DNA from: Caballeronia sp. LZ062 | GTDB lineage: Bacteria; Pseudomonadota; Gammaproteobacteria; Burkholderiales; Burkholderiaceae | DNA length: 64,000 nucleotides | Direction of reading: 5' to 3' | Assembly (NCBI RefSeq): GCF_031450785.1 | Contig: NZ_JARTWB010000001.1 | Span: forward strand, 744,001-808,000 | Shown here: positions 8,277 to 15,772 of the stretch, piece by piece | How positions within the stretch are numbered: position 1 is the stretch's first letter | How the letters are laid out: each line of letters starts with the position of its first letter | Notes under the pieces: model-generated | Told to the model about the DNA's origin: nothing | What the model saw: the letters and a program-made list of their open reading frames with translations, nothing else | Database searches by the model: none | Program-made: the position numbers and the translations under genes

Positions 8277-8975
8277 GTGACCGCTGACATCTCCGTGCTG
8301 CTGGTGGACGATCACGCAGTCGTGCGTGAGGGCTACAAACGTCTGCTCGAACTGAGTCCCGACGTCAGCGTCGCGGGCGAAGCGGCAGATGCTGCTCAGG
8401 CTTACCAGAAATTCTGCGCGTTGCAGCCGGACGTCGTGGTGATGGACCTTGCATTACCTGGCGCGAGCGGCATCGAGGCGATGCGGCGAATGCTCGCGCG
8501 TGAGCCTCAGGCGCGCGTGCTCATCTTCAGCGTCCATGAGGAAGCCATCTTCGTGCGCCGCGCACTGGATGCCGGCGCGCGCGGTTATGTGACGAAAGCG
8601 AGCGCGCCTGATGTGCTCGTCGAAGCCGTGCGCTCCGTCGCGCGCCGCATCGGATATCTCAGCCCGGACATATCGCAGGCGCTCGCGCTGCGCGAAACGA
8701 TTCAGGAAGGGCCGCCGGGACGGCAACTATCGGCGCGTGAATTCGAGGTTTTGCGTCTGTTGGTTCAGGGCTATACGTTGCCGAGCATCGCGGAAAAACT
8801 CGGTCTGAGTCAGAAGACAGTCGCGAATCATCAATCGGTAATACGGCATAAATTCGGTGCGGACAACGGCGTGCAGCTCGCGCAAATTGCAAGCCGTCTG
8901 GGGCTTCATTTCGCTGATTTCACCGGGGCGGCGGACGCGCCGTTCCGCTCACTGGGCAACGGCAGCCCTGCGTGA
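8277..8975 (+). CDS. NarL/FixJ-family response regulator
   Basis: A 232-residue two-component response regulator. The receiver domain (about 5-120) has the acidic pair DD at 11-12 and the phosphoacceptor Asp57 in VVMDLALPG; a LuxR-type helix-turn-helix follows (about 150-210, LSAREFEVLRLL through SIAEKLGLSQKTVANHQSVIRHK). It is read from GTG 8277, with GGAGG at 8262-8266, five bases after pqqE, so it is probably the last gene of the PQQ operon. The family includes regulators of PQQ-dependent alcohol oxidation in pseudomonads (ErdR/ExaE/AgmR type); a similar role is inferred. Its last 70 bases overlap the convergent sensor kinase gene. Confidence 0.9.
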   Translation: MTADISVLLVDDHAVVREGYKRLLELSPDVSVAGEAADAAQAYQKFCALQPDVVVMDLALPGASGIEAMRRMLAREPQARVLIFSVHEEAIFVRRALDAGARGYVTKASAPDVLVEAVRSVARRIGYLSPDISQALALRETIQEGPPGRQLSAREFEVLRLLVQGYTLPSIAEKLGLSQKTVANHQSVIRHKFGADNGVQLAQIASRLGLHFADFTGAADAPFRSLGNGSPA

Positions 8976-9943
8976 GCCGGCACTCGAGCGCAGAACAGGA
9001 AGCCTTCGCCCGGACTACTCGCGATATGGAATTCGCCGCCGAGCGCCTCGACACGCTCGCGCATGCCGACTAGTCCCAAGCCCTTGCGTGGAATCGCGAG
9101 ATCGATGCCGGGGCCGTCGTCCGCCACGGTCACGACGATCTCAGCCGAACGCGACGCATGCACCAGATAGATCTCGACGCGTGATCGACACGCGAACTTG
9201 GATACATTCGTCAGGCCTTCCTGCACCAGCCGATACAGCGCGATATTGAGCGCATCGCTGAGATGGTCGAAGTCGCCTTCCACCGTGAGCGAAAAGACCG
9301 CTTGCGGTAAGCGTTCACGCCAGCCGTCGATGCAATGCTCGAGGGCCGTCGGCAAGCCGAACTCATCCAGACCGATGGGCCGGAGCTTGCGTATCATTCC
9401 GCCGATTTGGCGGTACACGTGCGTGGCGTTCTGCATCAACGCCAAAGAGAGCCGATGTATTTCCGCCTCGCGTTCGGCGGAAAGATCGCGGATGCGCGCA
9501 GCATCCAGCGACATGGCGTTCAGGTATTGACCGAGTTCGTCATGCAATTCACGCGCAAGATGACGGCGCTCCGTCTCTTGTGCGGAAATGGCCTCGTTGG
9601 TCAGTCGTCGGTTTTGCGCGAGCAGATGTTCCGCTTCTTCTTCGAGCGCTCGACGCCGCCGCACTTCGCGTCGTGCTTCCTGATTACGCCGCCAGGCAAA
9701 CCACGCAAAGCCGAGTGCCAACACCAGGAGTGTCGCGGGCATCTCGTCAAGCTGAAAGCGCTCCGCGCTGCGCGTCCAGCGATATGTGATCTCGCTGAAG
9801 TCGACCATCGCGAAGACGATCCCCGCCACGATGGTAACGGCGAGCACGCACGCAAGATCGCGCACCGCCGTCGATTGCGGCGCGCGCGCGGAGTGCTTCC
9901 TGGCAAGAGAGGTCAAGGGCTCGGATGGCATCACGGAGAACAT
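8906..9943 (-). CDS. Membrane sensor histidine kinase (NarX/HisKA_3 type)
   Basis: A 345-residue sensor kinase. Two hydrophobic segments near the N-terminus flank a short periplasmic loop, followed by a basic linker with coiled-coil character, a HisKA_3 dimerisation domain with the phosphorylated His134 in ARELHDELGQYL, and a HATPase domain with N box (ALYRLVQEGLTNVSKFA) and G boxes (DDGPGIDL, GLGLVGMRERV). I prefer ATG 9943 over the more upstream GTG/ATG-poor frame extending to 10030, which would add 29 atypical residues. It is convergent with, and overlaps by 70 bases, the response regulator at 8277-8975, its probable partner. The signal is unknown; regulation of the PQQ/C1 genes is an inference from position. 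Confidence 0.85.
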   Translation of the reverse strand: MFSVMPSEPLTSLARKHSARAPQSTAVRDLACVLAVTIVAGIVFAMVDFSEITYRWTRSAERFQLDEMPATLLVLALGFAWFAWRRNQEARREVRRRRALEEEAEHLLAQNRRLTNEAISAQETERRHLARELHDELGQYLNAMSLDAARIRDLSAEREAEIHRLSLALMQNATHVYRQIGGMIRKLRPIGLDEFGLPTALEHCIDGWRERLPQAVFSLTVEGDFDHLSDALNIALYRLVQEGLTNVSKFACRSRVEIYLVHASRSAEIVVTVADDGPGIDLAIPRKGLGLVGMRERVEALGGEFHIASSPGEGFLFCARVPAHAGLPLPSERNGASAAPVKSAK

Positions 9944-10043
9944 TCTACGCACGCTGCCGCGGCCACCGTAAGCTCGATACGCTTTCCCGCGTGAACAGAA
10001 ATAACTCCCGGCACGTCTGCCAGACTTCACAAGCCGAGGTGGA

Positions 10044-10454
10044 TCAGCGCGGCTTGAATGGATAGATTCTGGCCGGCCGCCGTTGCTGCAATTCCGCCAG
10101 ATAGTTCTCGACGAAACGGCTCAGCGCGTGGGCCTTCAGTTGTTCGAGCATGCGCATGGCGTCGCTTGGTGAATCCGGTCCCAACACCAGCGCGCCGACG
10201 CCCAGCGCGCCGAGATGAACGACCAATGCACATGATGAGAGCGAGCCGGCGTCGAAGAGGCGGACGGCATCGGCGGCTTCGTCGTCGATCTCGACATCTT
10301 CTTCGTCGCGTGCTTCGAAACGCAGTTCGCCGTGCTTGCCGATGGACGCCGGCAGCCAGCGGCAATTTCCTGTCTCTCCTTGAGACGCGATGAGGATGCG
10401 CTTGCGCGTGGGGGTATCGCTGATCGCGTCGAACGCCTCGGCTAATGTATGCAT
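10044..10454 (-). CDS. Conserved hypothetical protein, 136 residues
   Basis: I do not recognise the family with certainty. The 136-residue protein is soluble, with no signal peptide or membrane segment. It has an acidic patch in the middle (RDEEDVEIDDEAAD) and a short hydrophobic Gly/Ala/Leu stretch (VVHLGALGVGALVLG). It is preceded by GAGGA seven bases before ATG 10454. It lies between the YVTN protein and the sensor kinase on the same strand, so it could be part of a PQQ-accessory transcription unit. Codon use and GC skew match the neighbours, and the opposite-strand frames here look like shadows. Confidence 0.65.
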   Translation of the reverse strand: MHTLAEAFDAISDTPTRKRILIASQGETGNCRWLPASIGKHGELRFEARDEEDVEIDDEAADAVRLFDAGSLSSCALVVHLGALGVGALVLGPDSPSDAMRMLEQLKAHALSRFVENYLAELQQRRPARIYPFKPR

Positions 10455-10564
10455 GATTGTCCTCGCCGGCGAGCCTAACTGATACTAGCAGCCGCCCGCA
10501 GCGAGGCGCCACGAGGATTGCGCAATGATGCGCGGCACAAAACGAAACGGCCGTGCGGCGCGCC

Positions 10565-11629
10565 TCAACGTCCGGTGATGGAACCCGCGCTCGGCGGATA
10601 CGTCACGACGCCCCATGCAAGCGGTACATCGCCGATCTGCTTAATCGTGGCGTAGCTCGAAGCGTCGAGCACATACACCGCGTTCGAGCGGCCGCATGCA
10701 AGCAACAGCTTCGAGCCGTCCGGCGTGAAGCTGAAGTGCCAGCAACGCTGTCCGACCGGCACGTCGGTGATCGGTGCGTAAGTCGAAGCATCGAAGACTT
10801 GCAGCGTCTTGTCGCGCGAGGCGGCCACGAAAAGACGCTTGCCCGATGGATCGAACGACACGCCATAGGGGCCGGCTTTCGTATCGACGGTTTTCCCTGG
10901 CTTGAGCGCGCTTCCTTCGAGCACGATGAACTTGTTCGCGTTTTCGAGCGTGACGACATAGTCCTTGCCGTCAGGCGATGCCTTGATGCCGCGCGGGCGC
11001 GATCCCTTGGGCAGCTTCACCGTGCGCACATGCTGACCTGTGCCGGCGCGATACACCGATACGGTGTCGTCGCCTTCGTTCGTCACGAGAATGAGCTTGC
11101 CGTCCGGCGAGAACTCGACGCCTTCCGTCTCATGACCGCTCTTGACGGAACGCCTGAGCGTCATGGTGCCGAGATCGACGATAGCGATCTCAGCGGGCGG
11201 GGAATTCGCGTCGTCGTCATCCTGCGGTGCCTGGCCGGCTTTAGGCGGGCCGCCCGATTCGCCGGGTTCATAGGTCACGTACGCTTCATTTCCATGCACG
11301 CGAACGAACTCCGGATTCTTGCCGATCTTCGCGCGCCGCAGCACTTTGCCCGACGACGTATCGATCTCCGATAGATCCCCCGTCGATTTGTTGGCCACAT
11401 AGAGACGCGTGCCGTCCTTGCTGAGACTCAGCCCACGCGGACCGTCCTTGCCGACGTCGATGGTTCTCGCAAGCGACAGAGTGCCCAGATCGATTACGCC
11501 GACGCCCGTGCTTTCGCTCGTCACGTACGCTATCGGCGCTGCCGCTCGCGCGTGGCTTGCGGCAAGAAGCAGCGCGGGCCCTAACAGCGCCGCGATTGCA
11601 AGGCGCATGGCGTTGAAGCTCACATGCAT
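10565..11629 (-). CDS. YVTN-type beta-propeller protein, PQQ-associated, periplasmic
   Basis: A 354-residue secreted protein. Residues 1-30 form a signal peptide with an AHARA-type cleavage site. The rest is built of seven-bladed YVTN/NHL-type repeats, seen as recurring units such as IAYVTSESTGVGVIDLGT, LSLSKDGTRLYVANK, VEFSPDGKLILVTNEGDDTVSVY and VSFDPSGKRLFVAASRDKTLQVFD. One loop carries an acidic insert (QDDDDANSPP) around residue 140. The family includes the PQQ-dependent catabolism-associated beta-propeller proteins found beside alcohol dehydrogenase genes. A role as periplasmic chaperone or partner of a quinoprotein is inferred. CGGAGA precedes ATG 11629. Confidence 0.85.
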   Translation of the reverse strand: MHVSFNAMRLAIAALLGPALLLAASHARAAAPIAYVTSESTGVGVIDLGTLSLARTIDVGKDGPRGLSLSKDGTRLYVANKSTGDLSEIDTSSGKVLRRAKIGKNPEFVRVHGNEAYVTYEPGESGGPPKAGQAPQDDDDANSPPAEIAIVDLGTMTLRRSVKSGHETEGVEFSPDGKLILVTNEGDDTVSVYRAGTGQHVRTVKLPKGSRPRGIKASPDGKDYVVTLENANKFIVLEGSALKPGKTVDTKAGPYGVSFDPSGKRLFVAASRDKTLQVFDASTYAPITDVPVGQRCWHFSFTPDGSKLLLACGRSNAVYVLDASSYATIKQIGDVPLAWGVVTYPPSAGSITGR

Positions 11630-11771
11630 GGTCGTCTCCGCTAAATGTTCTTTGCTTTTAAGGGCGTTGCTACAAACGAGCCCGCAATCAACTTAGCGCA
11701 GGACTCCGCGCGCGAGCAACGCTGCAAGGCGGGAGAAATTCCCGAAATGCCGCACGCCGCGCCGGCAACGT

Positions 11772-12323
11772 TCAGCGCATGACGGATGCGTCGCTCGTCA
11801 TCAGATCGACGAGCGCCTTCGCACCGCGCCGCCACGATTGATCCGTGTTGCCGCGCATATCGACGGAACGCTGAAAGAGCGTCGCGCCGCTATCGACGTC
11901 TTCCACGCGCAAATTGATGTTGAGGATAAGGTTGCTGATTTTCTGCACCCAGCACACGCCGACGCGCGATACGCCCAGCTTGCGCGCCACGCGAAGCTCG
12001 CAGCCATTGCACGCGTTCATGTCCTGACCGCTTTTCAGCGATGCAATGAGATCGCTCGCTTGCGCGTTGTCCGCCACGCGCATAGGCGTGCGTTCTCGCA
12101 GTTGATCGCGCAATGCGTTGCTGACCATCACAAGGCGCTCGGCCTGGATGCGGTCGATGTCCGCATCGTTATACGCGGCGTTGTCGTCGATCAACGTGCA
12201 ATCGAGCAGCGCAATGGACGGCTGTGCGCCTTGCGCCTGCACCCGCGCGCTAAAAAGCAGCGCACACACAATCAGAAGCGTCAGCGCACGGGCACTGGAT
12301 GTCATGGTCATGGTGTCGATCAT
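11772..12323 (-). CDS. Secreted protein of unknown function (DUF2380/DUF3280-like)
   Basis: A 183-residue protein with an N-terminal signal peptide (hydrophobic stretch LTLLIVCALLFSARVQAQ) and a periplasmic body. Visible features are a CNGC pair in DMNACNGCELRVARKLG, a later Cys in VGVCWVQK and a beta-rich end (LILNINLRVEDVDSGATLFQ). I recall similar proteins annotated as DUF2380 or DUF3280 near PQQ-dependent oxidation genes, but I cannot confirm the family. Start codons ATG 12323, 12311 and 12305 are all possible; no strong ribosome binding site separates them. It lies upstream of the YVTN gene on the same strand, 142 bases apart, and may share its role in PQQ enzyme function. Confidence 0.7.
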   Translation of the reverse strand: MIDTMTMTSSARALTLLIVCALLFSARVQAQGAQPSIALLDCTLIDDNAAYNDADIDRIQAERLVMVSNALRDQLRERTPMRVADNAQASDLIASLKSGQDMNACNGCELRVARKLGVSRVGVCWVQKISNLILNINLRVEDVDSGATLFQRSVDMRGNTDQSWRRGAKALVDLMTSDASVMR

Positions 12324-12544
12324 TGAGTCGTGACGCGGGCGCCAACAGCATGCCGCTCGTCTGTCGGCTTGCGTCCAACATACCGGTGTACGGCGATCCG
12401 GGCAAGCGCAGCGTGTCGACGTTGGAGGCCATGCCACGTGCGCCATGCGCGCATGGACGCGCACATTGGCATAGGCCTTGCAAAAATCCGCACGAGCACG
12501 TCACGTGCTCGAATTGATTCCTTCACGCCGCCAGGAGAACCGTC

Positions 12545-12754
12545 ATGAAGCCCACTCTCGTCATATCCGACCTCGCGCCCGACAACGCCGCGAGCCGCAA
12601 CGAAGCCGCCCTTTCGCGGCGACAGATGCAAGACGTCGTCGGAGGCCGGTCCGTTCTCGCGACTGTCGACGGCCGCTCGACGGCGGCCATCGACGACTGG
12701 CAGATGAACATCGCCATCTTCGAAGGACGCGTTGGCGGACCCTATATCGTTTGA
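12545..12754 (+). CDS. Small peptide with double-glycine-leader-like N-terminus
   Basis: A 69-residue protein with a good ribosome binding site (CAGGAGAACC before ATG 12545). The first 34 residues resemble a double-glycine leader: a charged start, then ALSRRQMQDVVGG with hydrophobic residues at the usual spacing before GG at 33-34. The remaining 35 residues, rich in Gly, Val and Ile and ending EGRVGGPYIV, would be the released peptide. No cysteine is present. No peptidase-containing ABC exporter lies in the window. Peptides with such leaders are common and poorly characterised in Burkholderiaceae. It is divergent from the secreted unknown at 11772-12323. The function is unknown. Confidence 0.6.
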   Translation: MKPTLVISDLAPDNAASRNEAALSRRQMQDVVGGRSVLATVDGRSTAAIDDWQMNIAIFEGRVGGPYIV

Positions 12755-12884
12755 CACTTGAGCAAGCGGCGCGCGTGCTGACAAGCGGGCCGCCATTACG
12801 TTGTTATGGACACTTTCGCCGATGGATTCGCAACGTCAAGAGGAGTAAGGTGGGCTTGCCAGCACAGCGCAACAGGAGACGATC

Positions 12885-13193
12885 ATGGCCGGCGACCTTT
12901 CTACTCAATGGCACGTCTTCGAATACGAAGGCTTCGATATTCACGTGCTTCCTCAACTCAAGCCCGGACCTGAATACGCCCGGCGCTATTGTTTCATCGG
13001 CCACGTGTGCCTGCATGGCACGAATGCGGACATGCCGGGAGAGGTCGTTCATTTTCACTCCGACGGCGACGACGAATACAAGACCGCCGAAGACGCCGTG
13101 GACGATGCGCGGCATATCGGCAAAAGCATCGTGGATGGCACGCATCCGGATCTCTCGGTGCTGTCTATCGTGTCGCATCACCACCACTCCTGA
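12885..13193 (+). CDS. Conserved hypothetical protein with His-rich C-terminus
   Basis: A 102-residue soluble protein that I do not recognise by function. The sequence looks like a folded alpha/beta domain: WHVFEYEGFDIHVLPQLK, then ARRYCFIGHVCLHG, an acidic stretch (HSDGDDEYKTAEDAVDDA), and a C-terminus of SIVSHHHHS with four consecutive histidines. CAGGAGACG lies before ATG 12885. Codon use is typical of neighbouring genes. The histidines and acidic residues would allow metal binding, but that is speculative. It is followed nine bases after its stop by the broken VOC gene. Confidence 0.7.
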   Translation: MAGDLSTQWHVFEYEGFDIHVLPQLKPGPEYARRYCFIGHVCLHGTNADMPGEVVHFHSDGDDEYKTAEDAVDDARHIGKSIVDGTHPDLSVLSIVSHHHHS

Positions 13194-13202
13194 CGGTACT
13201 GC

Positions 13203-13573
13203 ATGGCGACATCGAACGACGATGCGCGCGTCGAGAGTCTAAGCGCGATAACGCTTGCAACGCGCGACATGGCGCGCGCCGTGAGCTTTTATGAGGCACT
13301 GGGCTTTCGCATCGTTCATGGCGGCGCAAACGAGGCGTTCACTTCGTTCGCGCTCGGCAGTTCTTTCCTCAACATCACGACCGAGACGCATGGCCCCATT
13401 CAGTGGTGGGGCCGCATCATCATCTACGTTCCGACGTCGACGCGTTCTATCGCAAGGCGCAAGCGCACGGTATCGAGCCGCAGTTCGCGCCACGCGACGC
13501 GCCTTGGAACGAGCGCTACTTTCATCTCACCGATCCTGACGGTCACGAACTCAGCTTCGCGCGTCCACTTTGA
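13203..13573 (+). pseudogene. VOC/glyoxalase-family gene broken by a single-base frameshift
   Basis: The first 76 codons encode a VOC (glyoxalase/bleomycin resistance) N-terminal half: LSAITLATRDMARAVSFYEA, LGFRIVHGG, then GPIQWWGRIIIYV. The frame is lost at about 13430. From T13430 the +2 frame continues the family pattern (SDVDAFYRKAQAHGIEPQF, then NERYFHLTDPDGHELSFARP) to TGA at 13571-13573. One base is missing in GTTCCGAC, where GTnTCCGAC would keep the frame. The C-terminal metal-ligand Glu context (DPDGHELSF) is intact, so the lesion is recent, a sequencing error or, less likely, a programmed slip. The original-frame ORF running on to 13805 is meaningless. Confidence 0.8.
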
Positions 13574-13828
13574 AGAAAGAGCGTTGAGCGCGATTCGAAT
13601 GACCGTTCGCGCACATACCTGCGCGTCATCCAGCATGACCATCAGACAACGGCCCGCGCATGTTGCTATTTCGCCAAAGCACGCGTGTGACGTGGATTCC
13701 AGGCGTAGAGTTCAAGTGCTTTGTCACGAGCGTGGTGCGTTGCGGCGAGGGCTGTTCAATAGATCGCTCAAGCGTCGAGCGTCTTCGGCCGATATACAGC
13801 CATGAACGCCGCATGCAGGAGACTTCAG

Positions 13829-14077
13829 ATGAAATGCGCGAACGAACGATCGCTTCGTTTTCTGGTTGAGAAATGGCTGGCGCCGGCAAGCGTGCCGGTA
13901 CACGTCAAGGAGTTCAGCCGCACACGCACCGATCATCGGCGTTTCGTGTGCGTCGAGACAGTGCAGGGCGCGGCATCCAAGGCGCTGTTCTTCTTCCGTC
14001 ACGACGACGGACAGTGGTGCGTTTATCCCGCCGCGCCGCGCGCACATAAGGCACGCGGCGAAAGACTTGCGGCTTGA
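13829..14077 (+). CDS. Conserved hypothetical small protein, 82 residues
   Basis: An 82-residue basic protein with CAGGAG eight bases before ATG 13829. It starts MKCANERSLRFLVEKWLAP and continues with a beta-rich core (RRFVCVETVQGAASKALFFF, QWCVYPAAPRA). I do not recognise a named family, although similar small proteins occur widely in Burkholderiaceae. There is no signal peptide or membrane segment. It is convergent with the small gene at 14087-14347 with only nine bases between the stops. No function can be assigned. Confidence 0.55.
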   Translation: MKCANERSLRFLVEKWLAPASVPVHVKEFSRTRTDHRRFVCVETVQGAASKALFFFRHDDGQWCVYPAAPRAHKARGERLAA

Positions 14078-14086
14078 ACCATGCGC

Positions 14087-14347
14087 TTAGAAGCGCAGCG
14101 TGTTGAAGAACGGAAACCACAACGCGCCCAGCGGATTCGCGGCACCTGTCTCGTCTGATTTTGCGCTTTCAGCCGTCTCTTCGGCGGGTTCGTTGTCTTC
14201 GGTCTGATCGCGCGCAGGCGCTTGACGCGACTCATGCAGCGCGACGACGCTCTCGGCAATATGACGCGCGGTCTGTTCATCGCAGTCCTGCCCAAGCAGT
14301 ACACCGAATACGACATCACGGTTGTGCCCTTGCGATGCAAAGCGCAT
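14087..14347 (-). CDS. Small acidic protein downstream of a J-domain gene
   Basis: An 86-residue protein whose ATG (14347) lies seven bases after the stop of the J-domain gene on the same strand, so the two are probably co-transcribed. The N-terminal half may be a small folded part (HNRDVVFGVLLGQDCDEQTA, then AESVVALHES); the middle is a disordered acidic stretch (EDNEPAEETAESAKSDET); the end is hydrophobic and aromatic (NPLGALWFPFFNTLRF). The DCDEQTA segment may extend a helix. I know of no named family. A partner or client-like role for the adjacent J-domain protein is possible but only inferred. Confidence 0.55.
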   Translation of the reverse strand: MRFASQGHNRDVVFGVLLGQDCDEQTARHIAESVVALHESRQAPARDQTEDNEPAEETAESAKSDETGAANPLGALWFPFFNTLRF

Positions 14348-14353
14348 TGCAAG

Positions 14354-14641
14354 CTAGACGCGCCTTGCATAGAGCGCCTCGCGCTCCGCTTCCTCTTCGC
14401 GCGTGTGCGCTTCCCAGCGGGCGATTTCTTCGGCGAAGGTCCGGTCGTACACCTCGCGTTGGGCGGGGTCGGAAAGAATGGCGTACGCTTCCTTCACTTC
14501 CTGAAACCGTGCGCGCGCCGCATCTTCATGACCGGCATTGCGATCCGGATGGCAGCGCATCGCGGCCTTCCGATAGGCACGCTTGATCTCGTCTTCAGTG
14601 GCGTGTTCATCGACGCCTAGCGTTTCGTATAACGTTGCCAT
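14354..14641 (-). CDS. Minimal J-domain protein (DnaJ-like)
   Basis: A 95-residue protein that is almost entirely a J domain (residues 4-68), starting [20 protein letters not shown] and with the essential HPD motif in [13 protein letters not shown], followed by [21 protein letters not shown]. After it comes a charged helical tail ([16 protein letters not shown]). It lacks the Gly/Phe, zinc finger and substrate-binding domains of DnaJ, so it should stimulate the ATPase of an Hsp70 without binding clients in the usual way. ATG 14641 is the natural start of the fold. The acidic small gene at 14087-14347 follows directly. Confidence 0.88.
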   Translation of the reverse strand: MATLYETLGVDEHATEDEIKRAYRKAAMRCHPDRNAGHEDAARARFQEVKEAYAILSDPAQREVYDRTFAEEIARWEAHTREEEAEREALYARRV

Positions 14642-14702
14642 GTGCAGTGCGGAGAATGGACGCGAGGCATCGTAACACGCTAAAAATAGGGCTCTTTCCG
14701 CG

Positions 14703-15029
14703 CTAACGGCGCGTTCCCAAGATTGCGCCGAGGTCTCGCGTGCCTAATGCGTCGTAAGCCGCGCGGGCCGCGCGCAAATAACGCGCGATATGCAATCGAA
14801 TGACGATGACCGCCACCGCGAAGAACACGAGCGTCGCGTAGAGATATGAGCGCTGATCAGGCAACAGCCCGAACTGCGTATGGAGCGCCACGAACGCGAG
14901 CCACGCAAACGCCGGCGTATGCAGCGTCCAGTGCCTCTGCGCGAAATGCCATGCGAGCCGCCGCACGTCGCTTCGTGCACGACGGTCGAGTCCCGCAAGT
15001 TCGGGGCGTCGATTGAAGGAAAATGGCAT
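14703..15029 (-). CDS. Small membrane protein of unknown function (two TM)
   Basis: A 108-residue protein with a basic N-terminal region (about 1-35), two hydrophobic segments (about 38-58, with [11 protein letters not shown], and 64-84, with [16 protein letters not shown]), and a cytosolic Arg/Ala-rich end ([17 protein letters not shown]). The motif [18 protein letters not shown] just before the first segment resembles 2TM-domain proteins. A weak GGTGACG precedes ATG 15029. It lies upstream of the J-domain gene on the same strand, with 61 bases between, and is divergent from the HD-domain gene. No function can be assigned. Confidence 0.6.
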   Translation of the reverse strand: MPFSFNRRPELAGLDRRARSDVRRLAWHFAQRHWTLHTPAFAWLAFVALHTQFGLLPDQRSYLYATLVFFAVAVIVIRLHIARYLRAARAAYDALGTRDLGAILGTRR

Positions 15030-15122
15030 GACGTCACCGCTGCGCCATTAGCGCGTCACATTGGCAAGCGACAATTCGAGGCTTCGTTCCATCAAGCATA
15101 CGCGCGAGGCCGCTTCCTTACG

Positions 15123-15665
15123 ATGGCCCTTTCTCTCGACGATATCCGCGAGCTCTTCGATGCTCACGGCTCGATGGCCTATAGCAGCGAGCCGGTCACG
15201 CAGTTGCAGCACGCGCTGCAAACTGCGTCGCTCGCGGAGAATGCAGGCGCGAGCCCCGAATTGATCGTCGCGGCACTGCTGCACGACCTCGGCCATCTGC
15301 TGAATCTGCAAGGCGATACGCCGACAGAACGCGGCATCGACGATCTCCACCAGTACTACGCGCTTCCCTTTTTGCGGCCCGTGTTTCCAGAAGCGGTGCT
15401 TGAACCCATTCGCCTGCATGTCGACGCCAAGCGCTGCCTCTGCGCGACCGATCCCGCGTATCACGCGCGGCTTTCGGCGGATTCGGTGCGAAGCCTGCAA
15501 TTGCAAGGCGGCGTGTTCGACACGGACGAAGCGCGCGCATTTCTCGCCAGACCCTACGCACAGGACGCCATGGCCTTGCGACGCTGGGACGACGACGCCA
15601 AGGACGCAAAACGCCTCACGCCGCCGCTCACGCACTATCTGGACATCGCGGCGAGCATCGCGTAA
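15123..15665 (+). CDS. HD-domain mixed-valent di-iron oxygenase, PhnZ-like
   Basis: A 180-residue HD-domain protein that matches the PhnZ-type oxygenases, which cleave 2-amino-1-hydroxyethylphosphonate or related compounds with a di-iron centre. The key spacing is exact: Tyr20 and Glu23 (Y-x2-E, the substrate-gating pair in PhnZ), His30 seven residues later, and His54-Asp55 with His58 in LLHDLGHLL, 24 residues after His30. Another conserved segment, HVDAKRCLCATDPAYH, follows. There is no PhnY or phosphonate gene nearby, so the substrate is uncertain. I chose ATG 15123; the upstream open frame to 14880 is a shadow of the divergent gene. Confidence 0.82.
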   Translation: MALSLDDIRELFDAHGSMAYSSEPVTQLQHALQTASLAENAGASPELIVAALLHDLGHLLNLQGDTPTERGIDDLHQYYALPFLRPVFPEAVLEPIRLHVDAKRCLCATDPAYHARLSADSVRSLQLQGGVFDTDEARAFLARPYAQDAMALRRWDDDAKDAKRLTPPLTHYLDIAASIA

Positions 15666-15772
15666 GCGCGGCGACGGTGCAGCGACCGTTGGCGTAGACT
15701 GGCGTGCATGCACGCTCAAACCACCACAAGCAAGCGGCCGCAGCATCCCGACACCTCTCTGAGCCGGGCATC

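Noticed and set aside
12545..12754. Possible pqqA at 12545
   Set aside because: The peptide has no Glu-x3-Tyr pair and a double-glycine leader shape instead.
13431..13805. Continuation of the VOC gene's first frame to 13805
   Set aside because: After the frameshift the sequence loses all VOC features and becomes Ser/Arg-rich, while the shifted frame keeps the family pattern.
13574..13828. 69-residue frame (13660-13869) between the VOC pseudogene and the next small gene
   Set aside because: No ribosome binding site, no recognisable family, and it runs into the start of the better-supported 13829 gene.
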